Made by a program: the position numbers and the translations under genes
The notes under the pieces: model-generated
What the model saw: only the letters and a program-made list of their open reading frames with translations
Told to the model about the DNA's origin: nothing
Database searches by the model: none
Source of the DNA: Lysinibacillus sp. FSL M8-0337
Lineage (GTDB): Bacteria; Bacillota; Bacilli; Bacillales_A; Planococcaceae
Direction: 5' to 3'
DNA length: 64,000 nucleotides
NCBI RefSeq assembly: GCF_038593855.1
Contig: NZ_CP151996.1
Coordinates: 3,162,001-3,226,000, forward strand
Shown: positions 1 to 8,380 of the stretch, one piece after another
Numbering within the stretch: the first letter of the stretch is position 1
Layout of the letters: every line of letters begins with the position of its first letter

Positions 1-1614
1 CCAACCAGCGCGAACCTTGTCCCAATTTTGATATAGCGTGATTCCTGCAGCAATGAGTGCTCCGATTGGACCAGCTACAAGTGCTAGCATTGGATTATCG
101 AGTAATCTTTGCCACAATTCACTTGCTTTTTGTTTTACAACATCCCAATTTCGATATAGTAAAACACCTGCAGCAACTACTGCTGCAATTCCGATTACTA
201 CCCAAGTAAGTGGACTAGCAAGCATTGCCGTGTTCATTGCCCATTGTCCTGCTGTTGCAAGTCCCATAGCTGTTTTAAAGCCTTGCACCATCGTGGTAAC
301 AGTAGTAATCACTTTTAAAGTGCCCATTCCAACCGCTAGTACACCAGCTGCTGTGCTCACTCCAATGAGCGTTTCTTTAATTGGTCCCCAGTTCTCTCTC
401 ACTGTATTACCAAATTCAAAAGCCTTTTCCACAATACCTTGAATTTTCGGTACTAATTCATCAGCTTTTTGAGCAACTCCTTGTAAAAATTCTTGTGCGC
501 CTGCACCGTTTACAACATCGGCTATACCGGTCTGCAACTCTCGCCATGACTGTGTTAATTTCGATTTAAAGCTACTTTGTAGTGCATCGGCTGCTCGTCC
601 TGTTGCTCCTTCGAAACCTTCAACGGCTGCTGCTGAATCAGCCATTGATAAAATAACATCTTCGCGCACATCTTCCCATTTAGTACCAAATAATGCTACA
701 CCTGCGGCATTTCTTTCAATAGGATTCTTCATTGCTGCTAAACCTGCAATTGTAGCCTGAAATGCCGTATTAGCTTCTTCACCGCCTGTTGCGAATTTTT
801 TGGCCATTTCCTCTGCATTAAAACCTATTGCTTTGAAACCTTCTGCTGTTGTCTTAGATTCATCAATAACACGAATACCTAACTCTTTAACACCATCTGC
901 CACAAAATCCATGTTGAATGCACCATTTTCAGCACCTCGAATTAAGATTCCTGTAAATTCTTCAGCGCTCAGTCCTAGCTTACTAAAATGCATACTGTAT
1001 TCGCTAAACGTATCAAGTAGGTCGTCTGAATAATCACCAGTTTTTTGGAATGCAAAAGTCATTAAATCTAATGCTTTATTTTCTCCTAACCCATTAAAAT
1101 TGTTGGTCATTGCTTGGACAGCTCTACCTACTTCTTTCGATTCAGATCCCCAAGCTTGTGAAATAGTTGCAGCTCCTTTGGCTACCTCTGTTAATGAATC
1201 TCCTTTTAAATTTTTAAACATAGCACTTAAAGTAGAAACATCATCAGCTACTTGATCCATGTTTTCACCAAACCCTGCTTTGAACACATCTTTGGCCACA
1301 TTTTCAAGGCCTTTTAATTCAGCGCCTGTTGCTCCTGTACGTGCTTCTAAGCGTTTGAAAGCTCCATCTGTATCAACTATCGATTTTGCAACACTTGCGC
1401 CAAATGCAGCGATTCCAGTTGCACCCAAAGCACCAGCGCCCATTGCTACTGATTTAAAAACTCTAGTTGCCCCTTGTCCAAAGCGTTGAATCTGATTACC
1501 TACTCTTACAACACCCCGACCAAAATCATCTGCTCGATCACCGGCCCGCCTTAAATTACTGGAAAAATCACGATCTTGTAATGTAAGAACTGCCGATATA
1601 ACCCTATTCGCCAA
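1..1614 (-). CDS. Phage tail tape measure protein (3' end outside window)
   Basis: The frame is open from a TTG at 1614 to base 1, so only the first 538 residues are visible. The TTG follows a GGCGGTGAGG ribosome site. The N-terminal 60 residues resemble the start of PBSX XkdO-type tape measures. The last visible stretch holds two similar hydrophobic segments, each ending in a YxNWD motif, as is usual in tape measure proteins. The protein sets tail length and helps DNA pass at infection. It lies directly downstream of the tail chaperone gene, the normal position. No catalytic domain is visible in the part shown. Confidence 0.88.
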   Translation of the reverse strand, partial: MANRVISAVLTLQDRDFSSNLRRAGDRADDFGRGVVRVGNQIQRFGQGATRVFKSVAMGAGALGATGIAAFGASVAKSIVDTDGAFKRLEARTGATGAELKGLENVAKDVFKAGFGENMDQVADDVSTLSAMFKNLKGDSLTEVAKGAATISQAWGSESKEVGRAVQAMTNNFNGLGENKALDLMTFAFQKTGDYSDDLLDTFSEYSMHFSKLGLSAEEFTGILIRGAENGAFNMDFVADGVKELGIRVIDESKTTAEGFKAIGFNAEEMAKKFATGGEEANTAFQATIAGLAAMKNPIERNAAGVALFGTKWEDVREDVILSMADSAAAVEGFEGATGRAADALQSSFKSKLTQSWRELQTGIADVVNGAGAQEFLQGVAQKADELVPKIQGIVEKAFEFGNTVRENWGPIKETLIGVSTAAGVLAVGMGTLKVITTVTTMVQGFKTAMGLATAGQWAMNTAMLASPLTWVVIGIAAVVAAGVLLYRNWDVVKQKASELWQRLLDNPMLALVAGPIGALIAAGITLYQNWDKVRAGW

Positions 1615-1643
1615 TTCCTCACCGCCTTTACAAAAGAAAAAAG

Positions 1644-1834
1644 CTAGAACGGTACTGTTACCATCGCTCCAGCTTTTACATATTTGTTTCTTTCCTCTAG
1701 TTCCTTATCCAAACTTGCTGTCATGAACAACTTCTCGTCATAAGGTAAATTTAACAATTCATCAAGTTTGCGGCCCTTTTGAACATAGTGATGAAGAAAA
1801 TAAAAATCATCATCACTATCAATTAGTTTTTTAC
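1644..1834 (-). CDS. Frameshift extension of tail assembly chaperone (gpGT-like T part)
   Basis: This is the -1 frame that continues from the slippery site at the end of the upstream chaperone gene. It adds 60 codons after the heptamer (first shifted codon CTA at 1826) and stops at TAG 1646-1644, 30 bases before the tape measure start. It has no start codon or ribosome site of its own near its beginning. The amino acids are charged and protein-like (DSDDD near the start, DKELEER near the end). The fused product would be about 190 residues. In lambda and many other tailed phages the G and GT proteins are made this way and coat the tape measure during tail assembly. The reading is visible here; its use is inferred. 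Confidence 0.72.
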
Positions 1835-2215
1835 AATTGTAACGCCACCATCTTTGTACTTAGCTAAATCAAATGCCATTTCTGATAGACTTGCTATTTC
1901 TCCAGCTTCAAAGATTTTTTCTACAATATCAGTGGGTAGTACACAACCAAATTCTTTTTGTAGCTCCTTATTCTTCAAGTCAGGTTCTGTCATAGTGTTA
2001 TACACCATGTACACATCGGCATCTGTATCATTGTTTTTATCCCGAGTCATTCGTAATGCATCGACACACAATGATTTTTCAGGTTTACGAATAACCACTT
2101 CTGCATTTAAACGCTCAACCAAAACTACTGCAACTTCGTCATTTTTTGTTTGAAATTTTTCCTTTTCCTTCATCAAATCTGTAACTGTTAATCGTTTTTT
2201 AGTTGTTTCACTCAT
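1823..2215 (-). CDS. Phage tail assembly chaperone (XkdN-like, G protein)
   Basis: 130 residues; ATG at 2215 preceded by GGAGGGAAATTAG. Position between the tail tube and the tape measure gene, size and composition fit the XkdN family of PBSX-like contractile phages. The protein is expected to bind the tape measure protein and recruit tube subunits; it is not part of the finished virion. The gene ends in an A AAA AAC slippery site with a long -1 extension, which supports the chaperone assignment independently of sequence similarity. Confidence 0.8.
   Translation of the reverse strand: MSETTKKRLTVTDLMKEKEKFQTKNDEVAVVLVERLNAEVVIRKPEKSLCVDALRMTRDKNNDTDADVYMVYNTMTEPDLKNKELQKEFGCVLPTDIVEKIFEAGEIASLSEMAFDLAKYKDGGVTIVKN
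1826..1832 (-). other. -1 ribosomal frameshift slippery heptamer A AAA AAC
   Basis: On the minus strand the chaperone gene ends GTA AAA AAC TAA. The last A of GTA plus AAA AAC form the canonical X XXY YYZ heptamer A AAA AAC, placed immediately before the zero-frame stop at 1825-1823. Slipping back one base opens the 60-codon extension. I did not identify a clear downstream pseudoknot. Confidence 0.75.
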
Positions 2216-2236
2216 TCTAATTTCCCTCCGATTGTT

Positions 2237-2671
2237 TTAAGCTGTAATTGAATCAATAAGATCGTAATCTGCAAAACTAAAAGGTAATTCCTCTGTACCA
2301 ATTGTTTTTTGTGCGAATTGCATAAGCATGAATTCACTAAATGTAACTTCACCAATAGCAATTCGCTCTGTACCGAATGCGTCAGGATCTGCTAATTTAC
2401 CAACCATATTTATCTCGGGAACTATACCTTTTTTAACTGCCTCTGCTAGTAAGTTTGCTCCGCGACTATATACTTTTTTCGCTTTTAAATTCCCTTCACC
2501 TGTCCAGCCTGTCATTTTCTTATGCGTAGCCAAATCTTCGGCCATGTTGATATCTTCATAATCAATAGTTACTTTAGCTTCAAATTCCTCAACATCAAGC
2601 CATTTTTCGTTATTAACCCATACGCTGCCGAATGTGCCATTAATTACGCGATTAGATTTTAATTTACCCAT
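2237..2671 (-). CDS. Phage tail tube protein (XkdM-like)
   Basis: 144 residues; ATG at 2671 with an AAGGAGGGATTGACAC ribosome site. The N-terminus (NGTFGSVWVNNEKW) and the following acidic segment match the XkdM family of tail core proteins found in PBSX-type phages. The protein should polymerise into the inner tube inside the contractile sheath. It follows the sheath gene by 14 bases and precedes the chaperone gene by about 20 bases, the usual order. Confidence 0.85.
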   Translation of the reverse strand: MGKLKSNRVINGTFGSVWVNNEKWLDVEEFEAKVTIDYEDINMAEDLATHKKMTGWTGEGNLKAKKVYSRGANLLAEAVKKGIVPEINMVGKLADPDAFGTERIAIGEVTFSEFMLMQFAQKTIGTEELPFSFADYDLIDSITA

Positions 2672-2685
2672 GTGTCAATCCCTCC

Positions 2686-3744
2686 TTAAATTGCAATATC
2701 CATATCTAAGTCCTCGATAGCGTCTACAATCTTAATGTTGCTGCCTAAGAATACATTCTTTTTAAAGGACATTTCTTTTACTTTTTGGTCATCCCAATCC
2801 GTAGTATCTACACCAGTTGACTCCCACGCAGAGCGTTGTTTTTGTACATTTATTTCAGCTTTGTTGTCATAGTTCGGATCAAGAATTTCCTCTCCTTCTA
2901 AGCCATCATAGTAAGCATTAATTGAACGGATAAACAACACTTGATTATCGTAGGTGTTGTTGTGTTTACCGATGTAATTTTTATCAAATGTGGTGCGAAT
3001 ATCGTCTTTTATTAAGTCCTGTACTTCCATAACACGGATTGATTTAAAGTCTTCTGTTTTTTTGCCCGTTGTTGTTGTCAGACTGTTAACACCTCGTCCG
3101 ATTTTAATGTTTTCACCATCGTTAATAAGTATTAGCTCACCATTATCGACAGCTGTGTCAGGATCTTCGATATCTGTAATAACATCTATTTCATTCAACT
3201 CGTAATAAGTAGATGAACGTGTAAATGGCAACCCTGCCAGGATGCCAGCAATCCGCGCTGTGTATTCTGCAGTTGTATAATCCTTCTCGCCAACTTTAAT
3301 TCCTGTTGTTGTGAAATTAATGATTCCTTCATGATCTGCATCACAGTTTGGTAAAACTGCCTTAAATGTTTTCTTATTATTGTCACGTTTAGTCTTAATC
3401 CAAGTTGCAATAATTGTTGTGTCTTTGTCTTCGATACCTGGAATGGCCAAGTAGTTAAATCGCTTATTGTTTAAGCGTGTTAATGCGGCATTATAATCAA
3501 CTGCAGTTGTTGCCAAGCGTTCAATAATGACTTTACTTGGTGTACCCATGAAAGTTTTTTGAATGTAATCTAAGTTTTCTGCTGACCATGCATCGGTTTT
3601 TACTTCCTCTATGCTTTTATACGTTACTGTATCAGCCGTTTGCACGTCGTCTTTTAGTATCAATGCAACAATTCCAAGCTGGCTACGCTTAATAGCTGTA
3701 ACGGCTTTCCCATTAAACTCAATAATAATTTGTGGTAGGCCCAT
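2686..3744 (-). CDS. Phage tail sheath protein (XkdK-like)
   Basis: 352 residues; ATG at 3744 after GAAGGGG. It matches the XkdK sheath family: an N-terminal region starting MGLPQIIIEFN, a central insertion of beta-rich sequence, and a conserved C-terminal part with NNTYDNQVLFIRSINAYYD. The sheath contracts to drive the tube through the cell wall. Its presence shows that the phage has a myovirus-type tail. Three bases separate it from the tail terminator gene, so the two are probably translated from one message. Confidence 0.9.
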   Translation of the reverse strand: MGLPQIIIEFNGKAVTAIKRSQLGIVALILKDDVQTADTVTYKSIEEVKTDAWSAENLDYIQKTFMGTPSKVIIERLATTAVDYNAALTRLNNKRFNYLAIPGIEDKDTTIIATWIKTKRDNNKKTFKAVLPNCDADHEGIINFTTTGIKVGEKDYTTAEYTARIAGILAGLPFTRSSTYYELNEIDVITDIEDPDTAVDNGELILINDGENIKIGRGVNSLTTTTGKKTEDFKSIRVMEVQDLIKDDIRTTFDKNYIGKHNNTYDNQVLFIRSINAYYDGLEGEEILDPNYDNKAEINVQKQRSAWESTGVDTTDWDDQKVKEMSFKKNVFLGSNIKIVDAIEDLDMDIAI

Positions 3745-3747
3745 TGT

Positions 3748-4245
3748 TTAATCCCCTTCCTCGTCATCCAACTCACCCATAAGCTCAATTGGATGTTTCT
3801 CATACCATTCTTTCCCGTTTTTAATTTCATCCTCAATATCAGTATTTGAACTTGAACTTCCCTCACCGTATTCACGGCCGTCAAAGAATTGTAGGTCAAA
3901 TTCAAATTGCAATACACCATCTATCTCATCAAAGTTTGGTTCGACTATATCTAAATGGCGATCTCCTACAGAAAATTTAAGGTCAAATAAATTACCAAGT
4001 GCTTCTTGAACATCTAGCAATTCAATTGCATTATCATTTTCATCTGTAGGAAAATAAAAAATGCGAACCGTGCAAGACTTTTCAACTTGTGTTAAATAGC
4101 CCTCACGCTTCACATTATCAAGTTCAACTTTAAAAGATGGACGTTTGAAGCCTTTCTTTACTGATTCACTAGTTACTTTCAGACCTTCAAAATTTGCTTT
4201 TAAGTTCCTGGCCACTGTTGTTCTAATATTTTCAAATGTAATCAT
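3748..4245 (-). CDS. Phage tail terminator / DUF6838-like protein
   Basis: 165 residues; ATG at 4245 preceded by GGAAAAAG. It has the size and position of the small tail terminator (tail completion) proteins that lie between the gp10-like gene and the sheath gene in PBSX-like clusters. The middle region (VRIFYFPTDEN) and the following beta-rich segment with FEFDLQFFDGR fit the DUF6838 family as I remember it. The start overlaps the stop of the upstream gene by four bases (ATGA), indicating translational coupling. The C-terminal 35 residues are acidic and serine-rich. Confidence 0.68.
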   Translation of the reverse strand: MITFENIRTTVARNLKANFEGLKVTSESVKKGFKRPSFKVELDNVKREGYLTQVEKSCTVRIFYFPTDENDNAIELLDVQEALGNLFDLKFSVGDRHLDIVEPNFDEIDGVLQFEFDLQFFDGREYGEGSSSSNTDIEDEIKNGKEWYEKHPIELMGELDDEEGD

Positions 4246-4670
4246 AGTTTCTTTTTCCTCAACAAATCATCTAGCCATTTCACTGTTTCCTTTTCAACAT
4301 CACCTGACGTTTCAAATTCTCGCATACCCTTATCAAGTGGTTTTTTCCCATGAACAAAATCGCCTGTTTTATTACCTTCATGGTCTACCATCCAGTGACC
4401 ATCCTCAACCAAATGTGCATGTGGTGCTGAGTTAATTACACGGACAACCAACTCGCCACGATAGCCTATAAAGACTTTTCCTCGTTTCCATTTTTTATGG
4501 TAGATGTTGTTCTTTTTCTTCACTAGGCTACGCGCTTTTTTTGCCACTTTTGATTTAGCTTTGTTGCCAATTTTACGCATTAACTTTGGAGCTTCTTTTG
4601 GCAGTTCCTTGGTTGCAACATCAAATAAATCTTTCTGAAATTGAGTGAGTCCATCCATTTGAATACTCAT
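4242..4670 (-). CDS. HK97 gp10-like tail-completion protein
   Basis: 142 residues from the ATG at 4670, chosen over an ATG 33 bases upstream because AGGAGGTGTTGCA stands directly before it. The sequence is basic with lysine-rich segments (KKARSLVKKKNN) and carries the HAHLVEDGH motif near residue 95, which is typical of HK97 gp10 family proteins. They act at the head-tail joint or tail end during morphogenesis. The start overlaps the preceding head-closure gene by four bases. Confidence 0.8.
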   Translation of the reverse strand: MSIQMDGLTQFQKDLFDVATKELPKEAPKLMRKIGNKAKSKVAKKARSLVKKKNNIYHKKWKRGKVFIGYRGELVVRVINSAPHAHLVEDGHWMVDHEGNKTGDFVHGKKPLDKGMREFETSGDVEKETVKWLDDLLRKKKL

Positions 4671-5005
4671 TGCAACACCTCCTGGACAAAGATTTCTAGC
4701 CATTTGTTTTCAAAATAAGGATCAATAATATATTTGATTTCGAAAGTATGATTTTTAAATTTAATTTTCATTTCTTTTGTGATGTCATGCCCAGCTGTAT
4801 ATCGCACCTTAATTTTATGCGTAACATTTGTGAGAATGGTATCAGCTACTTGTTTTTGAAGCGATCCTGTCTGTGGAATAATTTCGGACCAAATCTTTTT
4901 GATTTCTTCAAATTTATAAGTCGTTTCTTCTAGCCGATTTTCGACCTCCACATTACCCCAAATACTAATTCTCTTTGTCAGTTTATTAGCTTGGTGTTTC
5001 GGCAT
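4667..5005 (-). CDS. Phage head-tail adaptor / head closure protein
   Basis: 112 residues from the ATG at 5005, chosen for its GGAGG site; longer versions of the frame lack one. The length, the beta-rich content and the segment RYTAGHDITKEMKIKFKN fit the SPP1 gp16-like head closure family (phage head-tail adaptor). These proteins close the connector below the portal after DNA packaging. The gene sits between the gp6-like connector and the gp10-like gene, as in HK97-type morphogenesis clusters, and overlaps both neighbours slightly. Confidence 0.72.
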   Translation of the reverse strand: MPKHQANKLTKRISIWGNVEVENRLEETTYKFEEIKKIWSEIIPQTGSLQKQVADTILTNVTHKIKVRYTAGHDITKEMKIKFKNHTFEIKYIIDPYFENKWLEIFVQEVLQ

Positions 5006-5243
5006 CGCTATAAGCCTCCTGAACAATAAAAGGTGTGATGGCGTCAAGTGCTTTTTGCAATTCATCATCTGCAACACGGTATTCATACATAATTCCTGCA
5101 ACCATTAGTACCAAATATTCTTGTTCGGCACCTGTTGCAGTTTTTACATATCTCCTGGCATTTCTTAAATAAAAGGACAGTGAAGCATCTCCTTCACCGT
5201 CCTCTCGAATATGTTCCTTAAATTGTTCTAATAGTTCATCCAT
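4986..5243 (-). CDS. Phage head-tail connector protein (gp6-like)
   Basis: 85 residues; ATG at 5243 after GGGAGCTGATTAG. It is mostly helical with an acidic N-terminus and resembles the small gp6/gp15-like connector proteins that bind the portal ring in HK97-type phages. It follows the capsid gene by four bases and overlaps the head-closure gene by 20 bases. Function is inferred mainly from size and position. Confidence 0.65.
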   Translation of the reverse strand: MDELLEQFKEHIREDGEGDASLSFYLRNARRYVKTATGAEQEYLVLMVAGIMYEYRVADDELQKALDAITPFIVQEAYSDAETPS

Positions 5244-5247
5244 CTAA

Positions 5248-6606
5248 TCAGCTCCCTGGTTTAGTGGCTCCTACTTCATAACGGTAAACAGCTGGCTCGA
5301 ATGGTGAATAAATTAATTGGCCGTCAATAAGATTGTAAATTTGGAAACCAATTTTATTTGTACCGCTAAACTTTTCGATTAATTTTTGTAATTCCATTCC
5401 ACCTTTAATTTCTTGAATGTAGAATGCTGAAAAATCACCAAAATAGAACACTGGTTTAGTTGGATCTGTTCCATCTGTAGCATCAGTAAAATCTAACGGA
5501 TGACCAATTAATTTATAGCCTGCTCCATTAGGTGCTTCATACAGTAATGGGCGACCTGTTGTATCTGTCATACCCTCCAAAACTGTTAATGCAGCGCGGT
5601 TGACCATCCACATTGATTTTTTAAGCACTTCTGTAACTGGTTGGCCCTTCATTTTAACTAATTGAGCATATAAACGTTGTGACCATCCATCTGTCTCAAG
5701 TGATACTGCAGTTGATTCATAATAAGCAACAGCTTTCTTCGCTAAAGCCCCTGGATTCTCGTTCCCTGCATCGTTACCATTGAACATGTAATTGATTTCT
5801 TTACGAACATAAGCTTTTTTCAATTCATCGATTACAATTTGCTCAATGTTTACACCCGTACGTTTTAATAATTTTTTTGTAATCGTAGCAAGCGCGTCAA
5901 ATTCTGCTGGATCTAAATCGATTGAATCAAACTCGATGTCTGTTTCTGTAATTTCGGCTGAACGTTCTTTTTTATTGACATTAGCAGCTGCCTTTTTAAC
6001 AAGTACAGGGTATTTAATATCCGCGTCAGTAGGCACATAAGTACCATATTTTCTTAGTAAATTGGCTTCTTGAGCATAAGTAATAACTTCTTTTGCAATT
6101 ACTTTCGGTACTGTTACAGATCCATTTCCTGCTTCTATACCAAGTGAGCGTGCCTCTGACTCTGAAATGTTACCAACAACAAAGTTAGCAAAAGCTGAAC
6201 GGATTTCAGCTTCACGTTTTTTAGTAGATTTAGCGTTACGTGTTGATAACGCATTTCCAATAGCGTTTACTGCAGCTTGTGCTGATTGTGAAATGCCTCC
6301 ACTACGATTTTCAGGATCTTTTTTATTTGTGTCTTCTTCTTCATCATCTTCGTCGTCTTCTTTTTTGTCCTCGTCCTCGTTAGAATTGCCACCGCTACGA
6401 TTTTCAGAATCTTCATTCCCTGTATTTTCTTCAAAATCAGCAAGCGCTTGTTCCGTTTCTTTAAGCTCGTCAGATAGTTCTTGAATTTCAGTCGTAACAC
6501 CTTCGATTGCATCATCTGCAATATCGCCAGCTTCTAATTGTGAGCGTAATTCTGTTAAGCGCCCCTTTAAACGTTTCTGTAATGCTTTTAATAGTTTTTT
6601 ATTCAT
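5248..6606 (-). CDS. Major capsid protein, HK97 fold, with N-terminal scaffold domain
   Basis: 452 residues; ATG at 6606. Residues 1-60 form a predicted coiled coil that acts as the scaffolding delta domain. Residues about 62-105 are a highly acidic linker in which the hexamer ENRSGG occurs twice. From about residue 130 the sequence matches the HK97 capsid core (E-loop region with KYPVLVKKAAANVNKKE, then the P domain, ending VYRYEVGA). The delta domain is normally removed by the prohead protease encoded just upstream, whose gene overlaps this one by eight bases. The acidic linker with its repeated hexamer is unusual and may be the processing region. Confidence 0.92.
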   Translation of the reverse strand: MNKKLLKALQKRLKGRLTELRSQLEAGDIADDAIEGVTTEIQELSDELKETEQALADFEENTGNEDSENRSGGNSNEDEDKKEDDEDDEEEDTNKKDPENRSGGISQSAQAAVNAIGNALSTRNAKSTKKREAEIRSAFANFVVGNISESEARSLGIEAGNGSVTVPKVIAKEVITYAQEANLLRKYGTYVPTDADIKYPVLVKKAAANVNKKERSAEITETDIEFDSIDLDPAEFDALATITKKLLKRTGVNIEQIVIDELKKAYVRKEINYMFNGNDAGNENPGALAKKAVAYYESTAVSLETDGWSQRLYAQLVKMKGQPVTEVLKKSMWMVNRAALTVLEGMTDTTGRPLLYEAPNGAGYKLIGHPLDFTDATDGTDPTKPVFYFGDFSAFYIQEIKGGMELQKLIEKFSGTNKIGFQIYNLIDGQLIYSPFEPAVYRYEVGATKPGS

Positions 6607-7183
6607 GTTTGTTTTCCTCCAAAACTGAATTTATTTGTTGTATTAATTTCAATCGTTGTTCAATCGATTTATTCGCTTCTTTCGAGCGCAACGATACTTC
6701 TGTATCTTCATATGCTGGAATACTTACCACACTGATTTCATGTAGTTCAACACTGTTAATTGTTCGGACAGGTATTTCCGGTTCGTAATCCCAAGTTTCA
6801 CTTGTAGGAACGAAACCAAATGAGCATTGAGAAATATCTCCACGCTTCAAGCTCTCCGATAAATCCCTAGCCAATGTTGTATTTGGCAAATCGACTTCGA
6901 ATTTAAGCCCCCTAGCGTCCTCTGACAAGCGCAATGTTCCACTCTTGGTTCTTCCTAAAACATTGTTCCAATCGTGGTTAAATAAAGCGCGTATGTCGTC
7001 ATTTGAAGCAATTGCATCAGCAAAAGCACCTGGCGCAATAATTTCTGTAAACATTCCCCATATATCTGTAGGGGAATTAAATACAGCTGCATAACCCTCA
7101 ATCACATTCGTTTCGCTATCGCCCTGGCTTCTCGTTTGAAGTCCTTGAATATCAAGCGTCCGAATCTCCTTTTGCTTGGCCAC
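6599..7183 (-). CDS. HK97-family prohead protease
   Basis: 194 residues from GTG 7183, preferred over GTG 7192 because GGGGGTGA sits five bases before it. It matches the HK97 prohead protease family: EGYAAVFNSPTD near residue 30, the catalytic His in ALFNHDWNNVLGR, the Ser in SQCSFGF, and the C-terminal ELHEISVVSIPAYEDT block. It cleaves the capsid delta domain during head maturation and then itself. It lies between the portal gene, which it overlaps by about 32 bases, and the capsid gene. Confidence 0.9.
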   Translation of the reverse strand: MAKQKEIRTLDIQGLQTRSQGDSETNVIEGYAAVFNSPTDIWGMFTEIIAPGAFADAIASNDDIRALFNHDWNNVLGRTKSGTLRLSEDARGLKFEVDLPNTTLARDLSESLKRGDISQCSFGFVPTSETWDYEPEIPVRTINSVELHEISVVSIPAYEDTEVSLRSKEANKSIEQRLKLIQQINSVLEENKHE

Positions 7184-8366
7184 CCTCGTCACCCCCTTTC
7201 AAGCTGTTATCTGTTGCTTTATTAATGTCTTCACCTGCAATTAAATCTTTCGAAATATATAACTTCATCGATTCTTCCGTGAATAGTCGATCAAAGCCTA
7301 GTAATTCATCACGAGCATCGTCAGGCGTTGCGACCATTGTTCTAACAAGGTTATAAGCAATATTTGTTTTCGTGCTGTATGGTACAAAGTCCAAAATATT
7401 AATCTTGAATTTCAAACGTAAATTCGAATTTTGACCGAAAAAAAGAAGACTCAAATGGTCTTCAAAGTTTTGCATGATAGATTTAATAGACTTATTGTGT
7501 AAGTACATCATGGCTTTCTCTAAGTCCGTCTTTAACATTGATCTGTAAGTTTCAACATCAATATTTAAAAACTTTCCAAGATCCTTTTTATAAACATTTA
7601 AGTAAGCCAGGTTTTTAGAATCATCAATCGGACTCTTTAAATCACTAATTTCATATCCTTTTCCTAACGGAATAAGCTTTATTGTCCTACTATCGTCAAT
7701 TCCTTCTAGTTGATCCAGGATTGAATTGATTAGAATCGATTGAGCACCATTTTTCGGATTGATATGAGCATCTAATTTTAATAAGAATGCAAGAATACCG
7801 CCCTTTCTATACTTATCTGTCAGTACCTTTTCAGCACTCATAACGCCCTCTAACGTATCCTTACCTAACTGCTTTAGTCCAACCCCTGTTAAATGATTGA
7901 GACCAATATTTTTAATATGACGAATCATACTTGAAGGTATCTCAGTGCCGTTTATTTTAAAATGTTCGGTTAGTTGACTGTCTATTTCAGTTTCAACATT
8001 CGATACAATATGAATTTCCTTGCCTGTGTAAAAGGGAAAAACCTTACCTTCTACTAAATAAGTGTTCACCATCAACTTCATAAATTCTGTGCCGGTTAAA
8101 TATTTATTTGGATTTCGTAACAATTTTAGAACATGATGGCTCGTGATGTCCTTGCCTGTTTCCTGGTCTTCAACTACTACCTGGGCCAATGCTATTTGAC
8201 TACTTATGTCTTGTAATAGTTCGTACACATCACTTGACTGTAAGATGTTTTCATCATTAGCAAACCATCCATTTAACCGAACACTCCCGCCTAATGAATC
8301 CTCTATTAAGCCTCGCTTTTCAAGTTTTTTTACTAAATATCTTGAAAGCCTATCTCTTATTCCCAC
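7152..8366 (-). CDS. Phage portal protein (HK97 family)
   Basis: 404 residues; GTG start at 8366 after GAGGTGAGAAA. The length, the conserved DVYELLQDISSQIALAQV region, and the HVLKLLRNPNKYLTG and ISKDLIAGEDINKA segments place it in the HK97/PBSX portal family. It forms the twelve-subunit ring through which DNA enters and leaves the head. It follows the terminase large subunit gene by about 15 bases and precedes the protease, the standard order for these phages. Confidence 0.88.
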   Translation of the reverse strand: MGIRDRLSRYLVKKLEKRGLIEDSLGGSVRLNGWFANDENILQSSDVYELLQDISSQIALAQVVVEDQETGKDITSHHVLKLLRNPNKYLTGTEFMKLMVNTYLVEGKVFPFYTGKEIHIVSNVETEIDSQLTEHFKINGTEIPSSMIRHIKNIGLNHLTGVGLKQLGKDTLEGVMSAEKVLTDKYRKGGILAFLLKLDAHINPKNGAQSILINSILDQLEGIDDSRTIKLIPLGKGYEISDLKSPIDDSKNLAYLNVYKKDLGKFLNIDVETYRSMLKTDLEKAMMYLHNKSIKSIMQNFEDHLSLLFFGQNSNLRLKFKINILDFVPYSTKTNIAYNLVRTMVATPDDARDELLGFDRLFTEESMKLYISKDLIAGEDINKATDNSLKGGDEGGQAKGDSDA

Positions 8367-8380
8367 TTTCTCACCTCGCT

